A program made the translations under genes and the position numbers. Below the pieces are notes generated by a model. It searched no databases and was not told the DNA's origin. It saw only the letters and a list, made by a program, of their open reading frames with translations. A stretch of DNA of 64,000 bases from Calliopsis andreniformis (lineage: Eukaryota > Arthropoda > Insecta > Hymenoptera > Andrenidae), in contig NC_135071.1 in NCBI RefSeq assembly GCF_051401765.1, forward strand, positions 15,478,961 to 15,542,960. Reading direction: 5' to 3'. Below, in pieces: positions 1-13,500 of this stretch; the stretch's first letter is position 1, and each line of letters begins with the position of its first letter.

Positions 1-3000
1 TAGAACGATTTTTTAAGCGACAAATTTTTCCAAGAAAGCTTAATATTTTCGAGCATGGTGTAGGAGAAGGTTGCTGTATTTGGACTGGGCTGTAGGTGCC
101 TAGGTCCTAGATTGGACTACCAGTGTATTGTGTAATGTAGTGGACCAAATTCAGCGAACTTCCCCTATAGATTTTAGAGGATCATTACAATAGGAAGTTT
201 AATGAAACTGGTATTCCCGGGACATTGAAGCCAGTATCGATAATCGGGACGTATTATATCGCCAGAAACGATCGTAGTCGACGTCGCCACGGGCGATCGT
301 AATTGTCATCGTGTCGGTAATTAATTCAGCCCCAGCGCGAGCGGCTGCGAAGTTTTATCGTTTCGAAAACATTTTACGACTCCCGGTGATGGAATCGCCA
401 CCCTTCTGGTCCTAATGGCGCCTCAACCGTTAACAGAGGCCGGGAACGCCCTGTTTTTCTCTCTCCCCCCTGCTTCCATGCAAATTTGTTTGCTTATTCG
501 CTGTATGTTTTCCTCTGAGAACGTTCGACGTATAATATTATGACAATTTATGCATGTAAGTTTGTTGGTAATTTGTGTAAAAGTTAGCTTGTTACCCGTG
601 AGCGAAAGCTGACGCAAGTTAGCTGGACTTTCTGCTACACAGAGAAGTTATTTAATCAATTTCTTAATTATACTTAAGTTTCTGATCTGCTGGTTGGCGA
701 ACTACGTTGAAAACGAATAGCCTTAAAAGGAAATTAGCCTTGTTAACTGATTTTCCTTTAAACTGGATTAATACTTTTTAATTAGGAAAAATATTTTTCT
801 TTACTTTGATTCAATGTTTAATTGCCTGGTATTCCTAGAAGTTCTTCGTTAAAATTTACGACCTGTCTGTTTAGATACTAGTTACCATACCTTGTTACTA
901 AAAGGTCCCACTCCTGCTATATCCATCCACCAACTGGAGCCCTCAGACAATGTCGTCACGAGGTTCGATCGAGGCGGGCAGCAAACTACCCCGAAACCAC
1001 CCCGAAACTATCCCGAATTCGTCAAGGCAACCCACCTGCCAAGTCTCTATTCAACTGATTTCGGAGTAACAAATTAATCTCGTGCAAACGTCGCTCTAGG
1101 GGTGGCTGATCAAAGAATGCGCCCATCAATTGCTGTCAGACGAAATTGGAATCTGCTCGTGGGGATAATTCGAAGACTCGGCACGTGCGACAACAGGAAA
1201 CTCTTGGCGACCCATGCCCTGCGAGTTTCTGAAGTTCAAATGTCTCGAAACACCTGTGGGCGGAGGGACAAGCTGTGGGGGTGTTCCACAAGTTTTTGAC
1301 TTGTAGTGATTTAAGGAAGGAATGAAATTTACTTTTAGGAAAGTATTTCCAAAGTACTAATACACAATGTTCTACATTCTACAATATTATCTATAATAAT
1401 AGGAAATGATTTCACGAATTTTATGAACACTATACAAGGTGTTTTGTAACATGTGGGACCCTCTTCGGGAGTTGTCTGAGGATTCAAAATTATTTTATTT
1501 CAATCCAGGACTAAAAATCGTAAACTTACGTCTGATTGAAGTTCCATTGTACCTAGGTTCAAGTTTCCCGTCTAATATTCGATTTCAGAGAACAAAACCT
1601 TCTGCAAGAAAGACAAACGGGTTGCACCAGACAGGGGTCGACAAAGAAATATTCTCGTCGAGACACGCATTGTCTGCCGACGTTACTCCAATTCACAGCC
1701 GTCGTAAGCAACAACGAAATTATTATCCACGTCACGACACTCTGGCCGTGTCTATAGGAAGTTCAGATGCGTTTACAGGGGACGCAAAAATAAAGCCAAA
1801 TCCTGTTGGCTCGCAACCAACATGATTAATCTCCTGAAGGAACGATTCGCTCGAAAAAGAACAGAAATCCATGGCACGTCTCGTTATTTACTCTTCGATC
1901 ACTCCTCGCGCCTCGATCGCTCTCTTCCCTCAATTTATTTTCGATACGCGGTACTTGCTTATCCACCTTTGAGAGCAAAGTGAATTTAACGAGGAAATTC
2001 AGCGAGTTCATTTTTGGAAGTTTCAATAATTTACTGTTTGCCTTTTTCACTCAATCCTAAGGGAATGCTTTATGAGGGAATATTTTCAAAAATTAGCGAA
2101 ATTCCAGAGTCAACAAAACACTCGAGTTCACAGAGGTCCATTTTTCACAATTACAGTAAACTCTTATGGTTCTTTCTAAGAAATACTTTTCCATACTTCA
2201 ACGAATACTCGGCTGCATTTTGTAGTTCCTACTCTGTTTCCCTTTCGCGTGTTTTTCTGGCTTCTTGCTTTTACAATTTGAAAACAGCTGAGCTTTCCGA
2301 GGCAAAGCTAAATTAGGGGGAAGTTTTTGTTCCAACGAGGAAGCAAGATTTGGAAGGTACACGAATTTCTTCTTTCACGTTATGGGTAGAAAAAGCTGAG
2401 ATACTGTTCTAGATCTTTGACCTCTCTAAAATCCTAGTAGCATTTTAAAGAGTGGCGCCTTGGAATCCAACAGTCTTCTTTTCGATAATTAAAAATAACT
2501 TCCAAAAGCAGTCGTGGAAATTTTAAGAGCTACCTACGGAAAAATACGATGAAAGGATAGAAAGGTAGAAGGCTTCCAGGTGGAGAAAGATTTCCATGCA
2601 TTAGGTAGGTTTCTCTGTCCGATTTCCGCGAAACGTGATATCTCTATTTCAGAAGCTGGCCTCCTTCTTGAGGCTTTCCAGATTCTGCTGGGTTAGATAA
2701 TACAAAAGATGCTCGTCCTATGTTCTTGCACTTGCAATTCCTTAACCAAGCGAAATTCATACAAAAATATGCAGATTCAAAAAAACGTAGAACTCATTCT
2801 TCAACGAAAATTCAACGTTCTTAAAAGAAAGACCCAGATGGCAGCGAAGTTCATCAAATTCTCCACTAACGAATCTCTTCTGTCTCAAACTCGATAACAG
2901 ATCTGGAGACTCTAGCGAAGGAAAATTCCTCGAGACACTCGGAGAATAAAATGCGGTGCTTTGGTATTTATTTGGCAATGGAAGAGGGTGGAACTGGGGA

Positions 3001-6000
3001 AATTGCTTAACGAATAAAAAAGGAGGGTAGATACAGATGCTAATTGTGTAAAGCTTCACATCAAGTAAAGGAGGTTCAGAAGAAAGTCGTCCTTACCAGT
3101 GGAAAAGGGATTTTCGTGGCTTTAAAAAACAAAGATGAACCTTTTCTGGCAGCGAACGCTGTTTCGTAGATATCAGATTATATCTCCTTTCTGTTCCTCC
3201 CCGTCGAATGGAAGGAAAGTATGGGCAATCATATTCGTGGTGGCAAGCACGAGAGCGTGGTTATCCTTGTTTCTGCAGTTGCCGCGAATATCTGAAGAAA
3301 GTCAAGGAAGAAACGTCGCTGAGCCTCTTAGAAGAATTTTTGGGAGAAATCCTCTCCTAGATTTACAATTTCTAATATTTCTTCGGACTGTAATAGGAAC
3401 ACTTAAACATTTTTTCAGAAAGTACTATTTGTATATCACTTTTACTAGAAGACTATTAGTAGAGTAATTAAAAAGAAACGATAAGCAAGATGACAGAAAT
3501 TAATAATAAAAATCTATTCACTTCGAAAATGCTCTCCAATTCATAAAAGGACAATTTCCACGAATCTGACCAAGTGAAATCTAATTCTCTCTAGCAACAT
3601 GTTCCATCCGTCTGTCGAATTAATTTCCCGTGAATCCAGAAATCCCAGCCTAGCGTTAGCGCGGTCTAATCGGTTTATTAATTCGTAAAGCTACCTGTTG
3701 TTCCATTGGGCACCCATTCACGACCTTATCAATCGGATTAGTTGACGCGATCCCTTTCACGTTGCCCATGCGAGAATTCTCTACATTTCTATTCTATCAC
3801 GAACGCGCCACCTACAACCAGGTCCCGTTGGTCACGGAAATTTTAATTACTCGCTATCGTTGGCCCCTAAAAAAGCTTTCGCGCGTAGCTCACGTGACCA
3901 GGGTTAATTAAACCACCCCCATATACTTCGCGCTCTGCGCCTCTAAAGAAAGACGAAGGGAAACTCGCTGGCGGTAATATTCACCGTGAAATCGGCTGAA
4001 TTTGGAGGGAATAGATTGCTGAGAAGCTCAGGAGAAATGACTACTGTCTGCACAGAAATTTCATCTCAACCTGCGTCTGATTATCCAGCTCGAATTTCAA
4101 TGAAGCTCGAAACCGTACGACCCAGTGCCCTGAGCTGGCTGCTACTGGCGTATAATTTCATCGAGCCCCTCATCTTCTCCTATTTATCGCGCTTATTGCC
4201 ACTCAATGTAACGGGATGGAATAAACGAAGGAGAATTAAAAGGCGCAGTGTAATTCGTAATTAAGCGCGATTCTGACGACGACGCTATTAAGCTAGCCTT
4301 ACGCTGGTAATGAAAATACAAGCTTTACGGATTAATTAAGTGCCAGAAGCGGCAGCCAGGTGCTGTATTTCTTGCAACGCAACCCTGGACTATCGCTCCT
4401 TCTCGAAACCCGAGAGGGTGTCGCATTCTGCGCGACGGGTCCAGATAATTCAGACGTAATCGCGGAACTTTTTATCTGGACGAGCGTCGACTGGGGACCT
4501 ACTTCTCGTAACGATCGCTACAAATTTGATATATACTGAGTGTATCGGGAAACTTGGGTGCAGTGTTGCCAGATACCGGGACAAAATGTCTTCCATTGAC
4601 GTTACAGAGTACTGTGCTCTGCTCAAGAGATGATCCCCGGGAGGGCACAGGGTCAAGAGGGATCTTTCGATCTACATTGTGTGTAAAAAGCCGAAAGTAT
4701 AGAGAGTCTCCCATACAGAAACTCGAGGGACGAAAGGATACAGAGCGTCCCAGTAAAAATTACCACCTTGATTATCCTTTAAACTGTAAGGGTAATAGAA
4801 CATTTTTTAAATAAAAATTGTTTGATATTAAAGAGCTTATCGTATGGTCATTCTTTGTAAGTGGAGTCGCTAAAGACATGCGAAAGTCACTTCTATTTTT
4901 CTCATTATTTGACCCGCGTTTTAATGGACCCTGTGCACTATGTTATGTTCAGTATACCCACGTGAGTTCTCTTACCGACGAGCGGCGTCGTTTCGATGCC
5001 GAGTGGATGCTCGATTTCGGTTACTCTTTATGGTACCAGGGGGAAGTATTCTTACGGCTCCTAAAAGTTTTTGAGGTCGCCCTCCTTATGACCAAACATA
5101 AACTCGCGCCGCTTTATGGGCGACCCACTGGTCAACGATAGTCTATCCTGCGATGACCGAAGTTATTCGGGCTGTTAAAAACTGGGATAAGGAGATTCTA
5201 AGCCCCTGGGATTGCTTGACGAGAAATATGAAGGAAATTTGGAAGATTATTTCCGTAATAATACCAAGGGACAGAAAAAACGAGAACTTTATGGGGATTA
5301 ATATTGAACACTCAAACTTATCGTACCAATTCATAAGAATTTAATGACGCACTCCTTAAATAACAGTATGTTAATGTTTCTACGCTTCTCACCCCCCAAC
5401 TCTTAATCGCCTAAGATCCCCACATCAGATCCTCAACTTCTAAGCAAGTTCACAACTCTCTTAACACCATTGTCCAATTTTCTTTGTTTCATAGTTACCC
5501 CACCATTCCCGTAAACGCCGACGACCCTCCCAGCCGCAGAACCAAGTGGAAAACACGTACCCTGCGCAAACAAATTCGTTCAACTTTCCGTTCCAGTCGA
5601 CGCGCTCCCTGAATTACAAACTCATACTTTATAACAGCGAAACTCGCGGAAGCCTCCTCCCCGTGGGCGCGACGCCACGACGGAGGCTATCGACCGCATG
5701 ACGCGAACTTTTCCAATCATTCTCTCGCTGGTTGTCGATACGAACGAGCAACCACCGAATATTTCCAGCCAAACTGCCGTGCGTTCAGCCAGGCAACGCG
5801 GGACGCAACGCGCTCGCTCGTTTCCGCCAGTCTGGCAGTTAGAGCCGCTCTAAACGCGGGAACAGGGACAATGGCGGCGATTCGATTCGATTTGATTCGT
5901 AAAACTGCGACTGCTGACGCGGTCAGCGCCGTTAATTCCGTTCTGCTCGTTGCTCTATTGGGGTGATGGGGGTGGCGGAAGGTGAAGGGGTGGGAGCAGA

Positions 6001-8547
6001 GGTTGTTGGACGATTTGAGAGGGATTGAGGATGCTGCCGCTGAAACGACGCATCCGTCATCGTTTTTCGCTAACACCTACTTACTGGACCCAGACGAATG
6101 AGTTTGTTTTCACCGCGCGGCTGTGGATCGCTCTGACGGCGCGCTGATTGGGACGAAGGAAGAGGGAACGCTGCGGGGTAAGTTCGTTCCCATGGACAGG
6201 TATTTATGGTCCTCGTTGAACCCTTCTAGTAATCGGGCCAATGAAATTTCGATTTGGTGGATTCGCCGCACTGAGCTGGCCAAGTTTTCGGAGTTTGCGA
6301 TTGGGTGGTGGTTTGTGTGGGAAAGACGAGGGCAGTCGATTCTGGAATACTTTTAAGGTGGTTGTTAGCTAAACGTGGAAGTTAAACACTTGGCTGGAAT
6401 TTTTAGGAAAACTAATTTGGACTACAGGAAACCCTGGTGTAAAATATGGAATCGATACACTGGATAATTATCGAGAAATTATTAATTAAAGTTCGAAAAA
6501 TCGGTGCGATATTTAATATCTGTGAAAAAAGTGGAGCGGACTGCTGAGCGCCACAAAAAACGGTCACAAATTTTACAATTCCTCTCTTTGTTTTAGAAAC
6601 GACATCGTTATACGTAGATGTAGGTTCAGACGATTCAGACGAAGTGAGATTCAATTTGTTTGAATTCAATGGATACGAATGCGTCGATGAAAGGGACAGA
6701 GTACGTAACAGGGGAAAACAATTGTTTACTTTGCCTCGCAGCTCGAATTCCTTTCCTTGAGTAACCAGCGCGTAAAGGACGAAACGAGCTTGCAGTGATG
6801 CTCGTGAAAACTTCCGCCAAGTGAAACGACACCGTTTAGATTTACGCAGGGCTGTGACAGTCGAGTTACTGGAAGCAGTAATCGGCTTTTGTGCACCGAT
6901 AAAGTAGTTTTAACGTTGTCGTAACGACTCGAATGAATCTTTGCGAAATTACATCGTCGAGTTGGATTATTCTGTTCTCGCATGTGCTCCTAGGCAATCA
7001 ATGACAGTATATATCATTGCGCAACCACAATACTAGGTTAGAACATTTAGATTTGGTGTGAAAAATCTCTGGTATCTGAAGCAATAAAAAATTCGAAAGG
7101 GGCAAAACTTTTAATCACATTTTCTACATAATATCCATAAGTAGTATACAATAGATTATATTATTAGATGATTGTGAATGTTATCAAATGTTATCAAATG
7201 AATGTTATTAAATAAATCATAATAAAAAATACTTTTTGACTTCCGTTTTGATAGACGAAATTTTCGAAGGACATTAAAAATTTTGATATGTAAAATTGAT
7301 ATTAAATTGATATTAAAAACTTATATACTGATGGATAAAATGACAGGTTTGAATTGTGATGCTAAAAAGAAATGACATCTAAAAGTGTGGCATCTGTAAT
7401 ATATGTATTCTATATGAGGTATAAATGTTTCGTGCGCATTTATTATCCAGTCTCCTGAGAAACATTACTTGAGCTTCTATGACATACCAACCATGCACAA
7501 CCAAACAAGCCGCAGTAGCAGGCACCTTAATATCCGCAACGTTAACCCCTCTTCCGGTTTTCGATATAACTCCTCGATATCGTGAAACGAAAACGCACCG
7601 AATGCAATCGGGGCACGAGGAATATCGGGAAATGCAGGCCATAAACCGTATTACTTATGCCCTGGCATTATTATGTTCCTCGTAAACAGCCAGGAAATTT
7701 GATGATTGAAAGAAACGAAATTATATGTATCTGTGTGCAGTCAGGGTTATTGCAAGTAGTACAAGTAGAATATAGTCAGACGGAAAGACTCAACATGATA
7801 GAACATTTTTTAAAATTCTTAACTAAAAATTAAAACGCAAAATTCCCAAGTAATAAATTTCTAGTTAGAAAATATCTTAAAATTTCTAAATACTTCAATA
7901 TAAAAATTTACTGAGTAATGAACTTTTAAAAGTCTCTAAATACATAAATAAAAATTTGTACAAAAAAATTCAATGCTTTTAAAAATGTACAAAAAGCCGA
8001 AATACAAGCTAATTCAGGATTCCATTCACGTGACTGATGATTCGTAGCCAGGAGCTGTTATTTTAGCACACCCCAAAAAGTTTTCGTAACCCATGCAAGA
8101 AGCGTTATCGAAGTATGACCCACTACAAAATTCATCCATTCAGAGTATTATTGCTCCCATCCCGACATAGCTTGTGTGTGGGTGCACGTTTACAGAGAGA
8201 TCTGTACGCGGATTCGTTTTGGGGCTGGAAGTCACGGAATCGCAGTAATACGTATTCGAGGGTGCACAGGGCCAAATATATCGGCCGAAACGTGCCAGAA
8301 ACGGAATTACCGTGAAATATACAGCGAAACCTGGCAACGATGCACGCGATATTCTTTGCACTGTCTATAAATCATTCGCGTTGAAAACGCGAATCGTTGC
8401 TCGGTGAATATCGAAGTTCGGTAATGCGGTTACACCGTCTCGGAATCGTGTCTCGTGAAATCGTTATTTGTATCCCTTGCCTCTGCTTACGTTGTCAAAC
8501 ACCACGAAATCCAAAAGGATCTTCGTTGTCCATTCGTTGGACTTTCT
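1..8547. other. Non-coding stretch, no gene supported
   Basis: All six frames contain only short open stretches (at most about 130 codons). None shows a recognisable domain, a splice-compatible neighbour or codon-like composition. The longest, 1439-1825 plus (128 codons), has no family resemblance I can name. Short imperfect tandem repeats occur near 7170-7210 (TGTTATCAAA units) and 7290-7320. The stretch is best described as intergenic or intronic sequence, perhaps 5' flank of the DPP-like gene that starts further right. Confidence 0.6.
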
Positions 8548-8897
8548 AAAGCCTCGTTCATATTGGTCAAATTACTTGCCACTTGGATTCAAGTAGCTTG
8601 ATGTCAAATTTGTGTTCACACGAGTCAACTTACTTGGATTCAAGTGGTTTGAATTTAAAAGTAGCATGAATTCAAGCTGTCATGCAAAATTAGATGATGC
8701 ACCTTGGTTATTTACTTATCAGTTAATGTGCATTTCAAGACAAGGAAAAGTTGGAAGGACTTGTCAACTTCACTTGAAGTTTTAAAGGATATTTCAAGTT
8801 AAGTAATATTACACGTAGACATTGGTTAAATTGTCTCAAATTACTTACATTCAAGTTGCTTGAATTCCAGGAACTTGTCTGATCTGAACAAGGCTTT
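8548..8897. mobile_element. Decayed inverted-repeat element (MITE-like)
   Basis: The left end, starting AAAGCCTCGTTCA, is matched in inverted orientation by the right end, ending GAACAAGGCTTT. The similarity continues inward for about 45-50 bases with small gaps, and both arms contain TTCAAGTAGCTTGA-like sequence. The 350-bp body holds many further TTCAAGT/ACTTGAA words and no open reading frame. A non-autonomous DNA transposon is the simplest reading. No clear target-site duplication is visible, so the superfamily is not assigned. Confidence 0.6.
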
Positions 8898-10289
8898 AAA
8901 ACAGACAGGGGTTTTAAAAAGAGCGCGATGGAATGAAAAATGGACGACAGAATTCGTGCAAACTGAGCTGTTATTAATAATTATGAGCGAATTTGTGGAA
9001 GCGTTTGTCGAGAAACGAGTTTCACGTTTAACACGCAGCACAGCAATTTTAAATCCCCCCATAAATGCGAGCGGTACACGGCCTCTATTTTCGCGGTATT
9101 TCGAGGCTCGCACTTCTCACGGGAAGAGTGTTTTATTGCGTGGGAATGCTCTTTGTTCGAATTTTAAATCGGCAATGTATAGCTGGAACGTAAAAAATTA
9201 TCTCTGAATGCTTTCAGGCATTTTATTTCTCTGGATGCATAAAAATTCATAGTGTTTGTGGTACTTTCTTTCTTCCTGGTACCTTTTGTTAATATAAATT
9301 CAATTAAAATGTTGCCCCTCGTATAAGAAAATTACTTTTTATGCCTTACTGTAGCTACACTTTGAAATAATAGAGAAAAACTATTTGATATTTACTGCAT
9401 TCTTTGAACACAATAGTCGTCTGACCAGAAAGCGACTCATTCTACTGCAGTCGAAGAATTCACGGTATTTTCCGCTTGTTTTCGCTTCCTGGCAGATACG
9501 CCGCAGCTTTTTGCAGCGGTTCTGATCTCCCAAGCAATTACCGAATGTAAAACAGTCGATTCCTGCCTCAGACGAAGTGAAACAGAATAAGATGCATCGC
9601 AAGAAAAGTTTAACGAGCCAATTTGGCGCCGAACCGCTGGCGAGTGAAAGAAAATGGACACTGAACCCGCGCAAAAAACTTTGCTGGCGATCTCAGAGAT
9701 CTATTCGTGGCAGTGGGGTTAAAATTCGATTATCGTGGACGCTTGCATTTTTCTTCTACTAGGGTACGTGTTTTTGCAAGAGACATTTAACGAAGGATGA
9801 AGAAGCCAAGTCGAAATTGAAGTATTCATTCAACAGATTTTACTTCCCGATAAAAAAAGATGTTAAAGAAGAAACGTAAAAAAATCTGTTAACAAAGAGA
9901 ACAGACTCTCCTGACTTTGTTTATTTCCTGATTAGCAAATTTCAATAATTTCTTAGTCAAAGTTTGAGTTCCTATTTATTTTTACAGCTAGAAGAGATTA
10001 AAAAGTGATTTCTTGTATATATGATGTTTTCACCAGTTTTCTGTCATTTGAAGCTTCTGAATTTTCTCTAGAAATGAAACCTGACAGCAACGAGGTGAAT
10101 TATCCCCGTCCTCTATCGAGGGCAATGATTTTGAAAGATTTCACGAGCGCGTCCAATCTAACACGTCCACCATCGATCCACATTCCGATTTTGGTTTTGC
10201 CGCTTAGACAGGGCCGACAACTGCGGAGGATTAATCCAGTTAGCTCAGCCCACCGTGGACTGTGACTGATGAATGAAACCCGAGGTGGC
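8898..10289. other. Non-coding stretch
   Basis: Nothing beyond short unrelated open frames on both strands. No splice-linked exon, RNA gene or clear repeat was recognised. Confidence 0.55.
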
Positions 10290-10540
10290 CGACCTTATTT
10301 TGCGTCAGCCCTTGCCTCACCGTTCAGACCGCCCGCATCCTCCTTGCAGCCCTCCCAGCCCCTCCCCAGCGTCGCCCGACCCGAGAGCTTCGAGTCCACA
10401 CAGTCTGCCGCACTACTGACGTAACACACCCCCTTCTGACGTCACGACCCGGGGAAAACGTGGTAACCCTTCCACGAGGACAACGTCCTCTTTCCTCCCC
10501 CGCGCCATCCCCCACACGCTCCACTCCTCCCAGGAATTCG
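10290..10540. promoter_or_regulatory. GC-rich block with paired CRE-like sites, candidate distal promoter or enhancer
   Basis: This 250-bp C-rich block stands out against A/T-rich flanks. It contains TGACGTAA at about 10418 and a perfect CRE, TGACGTCA, at about 10437, some 20 bp apart, among CCCTCCC/CCCCTCCCC tracts. CRE motifs bind CREB/ATF bZIP factors. The block lies about 6 kb upstream of the first coding exon of the DPP-like gene, so it could be its promoter or a non-coding first exon. That link is inference; no TATA box or transcription start is evident. Confidence 0.35.
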
Positions 10541-13500
10541 TTGGTTATGATTAATCGCTGGGCATGGGAATGCTTCTGCCCAAGATTATGTAATTTGTTG
10601 CTACGTTTATTAAATTACTGGCTCGTTTAATTCGCTTTGTCTCTTTCTGGTTTCGTTAAGCCACAAATATGACGCTCGTTAATGGCGGTTTTGTTGGTTT
10701 GAACGAGAGGGAAACTGAGGGAAATTACTTTCTATTTGTGATCTTGGTTTTCGAGTCACTATTATCGAGAAACTATTAGCCAAGCATTTTTCTATAATAG
10801 TAATGAAGTTTTGTTTAAAGACTAACTAGTTGTACAAAATTAATTTGACGTACAGTTATGTATATTTCGTACGCAACATTAAGTTCAAAAAAGGTGTATT
10901 AAGTATTAAGTAACTTAATTGAAAATGAAAAGTGGTATTATAAAATAGTTTCCTCAGTTTCTGGGACGTCGAAAGTAAAGTATTATACAGTTTTAAGTTG
11001 TTCACTTACTGGGACATGTGATATCTTAAGCGTTTAAGTATTGGGTCATTTACCTTGTTTAACTCTCATGAAAATAGGAATTTGGGTTCGTTGAGATACC
11101 AACTTGACACAGCCAAGTTTCACGTAAGAGACTCTAGAAACTAGAGGTACTTGCAGAGATAGTGAACATAGTACGTATGTAGAGGAGTAGGGGGATGAAT
11201 ATTATTCAAATACCAATACGTACCGAGGTATACCCAAAAGGAGATATATTCGATAAGGGAGTTACACCAAAGATAAAGCGAGCCGCCACAAAGGCACCTG
11301 CCATAAACAGACGTACTCAAGTCAGTCCTAGAGCTTCCTCGTTATCTATGGCAGACATCCTTTGAAGCATAGCAAAGCACCCTGCTGTAGACACGAGAAA
11401 TTTCAGGAACATAACCTACTATCCAAATTCCGCAAAAACAGCCTCAAATTAGTTAACGAAGCCCACTGTCGCGTCTGCAATTTAAGATTGTAATTCGTAA
11501 TTTATAGCTCAGAGACGCCGCAACAGGGACTCAGTATTTTAAGCAAAGTCGAAGAAAAAAGGGCGGAACTTTAATTAAGGTTAATCCATCTTTTGAGGGC
11601 GCCAGTGAGAGGGCAGTCTCACTCCCCGCGAACGTTGAAAACTTCAAAGCATTCCCTGCCACCCCCGAGCCAAGCTTATCCACCTCTATCGACTTCCTGA
11701 CGAATGAAAAGAAACCAGTGACGTAATTAAACGATTCCTTCGGGCAATAGCTCTTGGCTAGCAGCTGGCTGCCTCATTATCTAACTTTTCCGAAAAGGCG
11801 ACCCCCATTCCCTCTCGTGGACCCCTGTCTCGCGAAAAGCGGTACGAAAGATGATGAAGCGATTCAGTTTCCGGAAGTCAGAATACTCGAAAACGATTTA
11901 ATAGGCAAACCTTCGACGCCGCTGCCTGGAGTCGACGATAACGTTGTTAAAAGTTTGAGGAAGTTTGAACGCGAATCGGCCATCGATTTCGCTGGTCGTA
12001 CTATTGGAGCAGTCTCGTGAGAATTTTTAGACAATGGGACTCCTGCTGAACGAAGTTTGGTACAAGTCCGCCGATTGAATTAAGAATTGCGAGGCGATCT
12101 TGGAAATTGGGGAATCGAGAGGCGTGACTCTTTCTTTCAGGAAAGTAGGAGCGAAATGGGCAGTGATTAGAACTAGTTTTCTTTGCGTATTATCACTTTT
12201 TAGGTATCGTTATATTCTATACTGTCAAGGAATCTTTCTATCAATTTTGTAATAAAATAAGTCAAAAGGGTATGTATAAGAATCATTTTCATCCCAGGGT
12301 TGAGCTCCTTTCAGTATTCTTATTTTAAGAGAAATCATAAGAGAAAGGGGAAACCGTAAAACCAACTGTGAAATGAAAAATTCAAGGATTTTATATTCTA
12401 AGCGGGACGTCTAACTTATGCGATAGCAATGACCACCTATGCTTCGATATTCTTTATTTTTCTATTCTGCTCCGTTTGTCAAGACAGATTGATCGAGGAA
12501 TGCAGTAAAAGGAAGCATGGAGCTCCTTCAAAGGCGTGAACATCACGTAGTCGACAGGACGAGCCCGAATGGGCAATGGAGACGCCAAATTCAAACAGTA
12601 ATTTCGCGTCTCCATCGTAAAACGACGAAGTCTATTGAAATCCAGCTGGCAAAATAACTCGTGTTTTTATGACGTCATGTCACGTCGAGTCGAAGGGAGA
12701 GCCAGAGTGGTTGCACGCGGTTGTACATGAACACTATTCCCATGCAATTTCGTTTTACGATCAGACGATGCACAGCAAGATAGCAAAACGTTGACCAGAT
12801 TACGAGGTTTCTTTCGCTTGGACATTGTCTGTTGCTCATTATTAGAAAAACGAACAATAGAAATTAACAGAGGAATACTTGCAAAGTGTAGGCCAGGATT
12901 GCCTGCAGAGACGTCTTTTCTCTAGAAAATTTTCTTCGCTTTTAATAGAGAGATAGTGCTCCGAGAAGTTGTTTCACGTCTTAAGTAGCGTCCCAGCTAA
13001 AAACAGCAAGTGTTCTTTATTCTCAAGTCTCTGCAATCTTGCAGCTTCATCGACATCAGTGGAGACCACTTTGCGAACGTTCCTTGCTGGCACATGCCCT
13101 GAATGATGTTATACGTATGGCTAGAGCACCCTCTTGTTTTGGAACGTGTGAACGTCCAGAATAATAACTCTTAACTACTACAGTATGTTATATAAACCAC
13201 ATTATTTCAACTAAAAAGTATCTAAACTTGGAAGTTTCTATATTCTGTAAATCTTCCAAAGAGTACAAAAATCTCGTGAACTACTTCTCAAAGAACACAT
13301 TACATCTCAGTAGATATTCCCGCGAGGGTTGAACTCAATTCTGCTAAAAAACAATTCCACATTTCCCATTTAAAAACGCTCGACTTCGCTCCAATTAGCA
13401 TAAACACGCATAGAGGCAAAGCTGAGCCACTCACTGGCGATGAATCACAGCAGGGAGCCGTTTAAACGTTTCAGAATCACCGGTCGAGAACAAATATTTC

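Noticed and set aside
1439..1825. 128-codon open frame on the plus strand
   Set aside because: No domain, no splice-compatible neighbours and no Kozak-like context. Its length is within chance for GC-moderate non-coding DNA.
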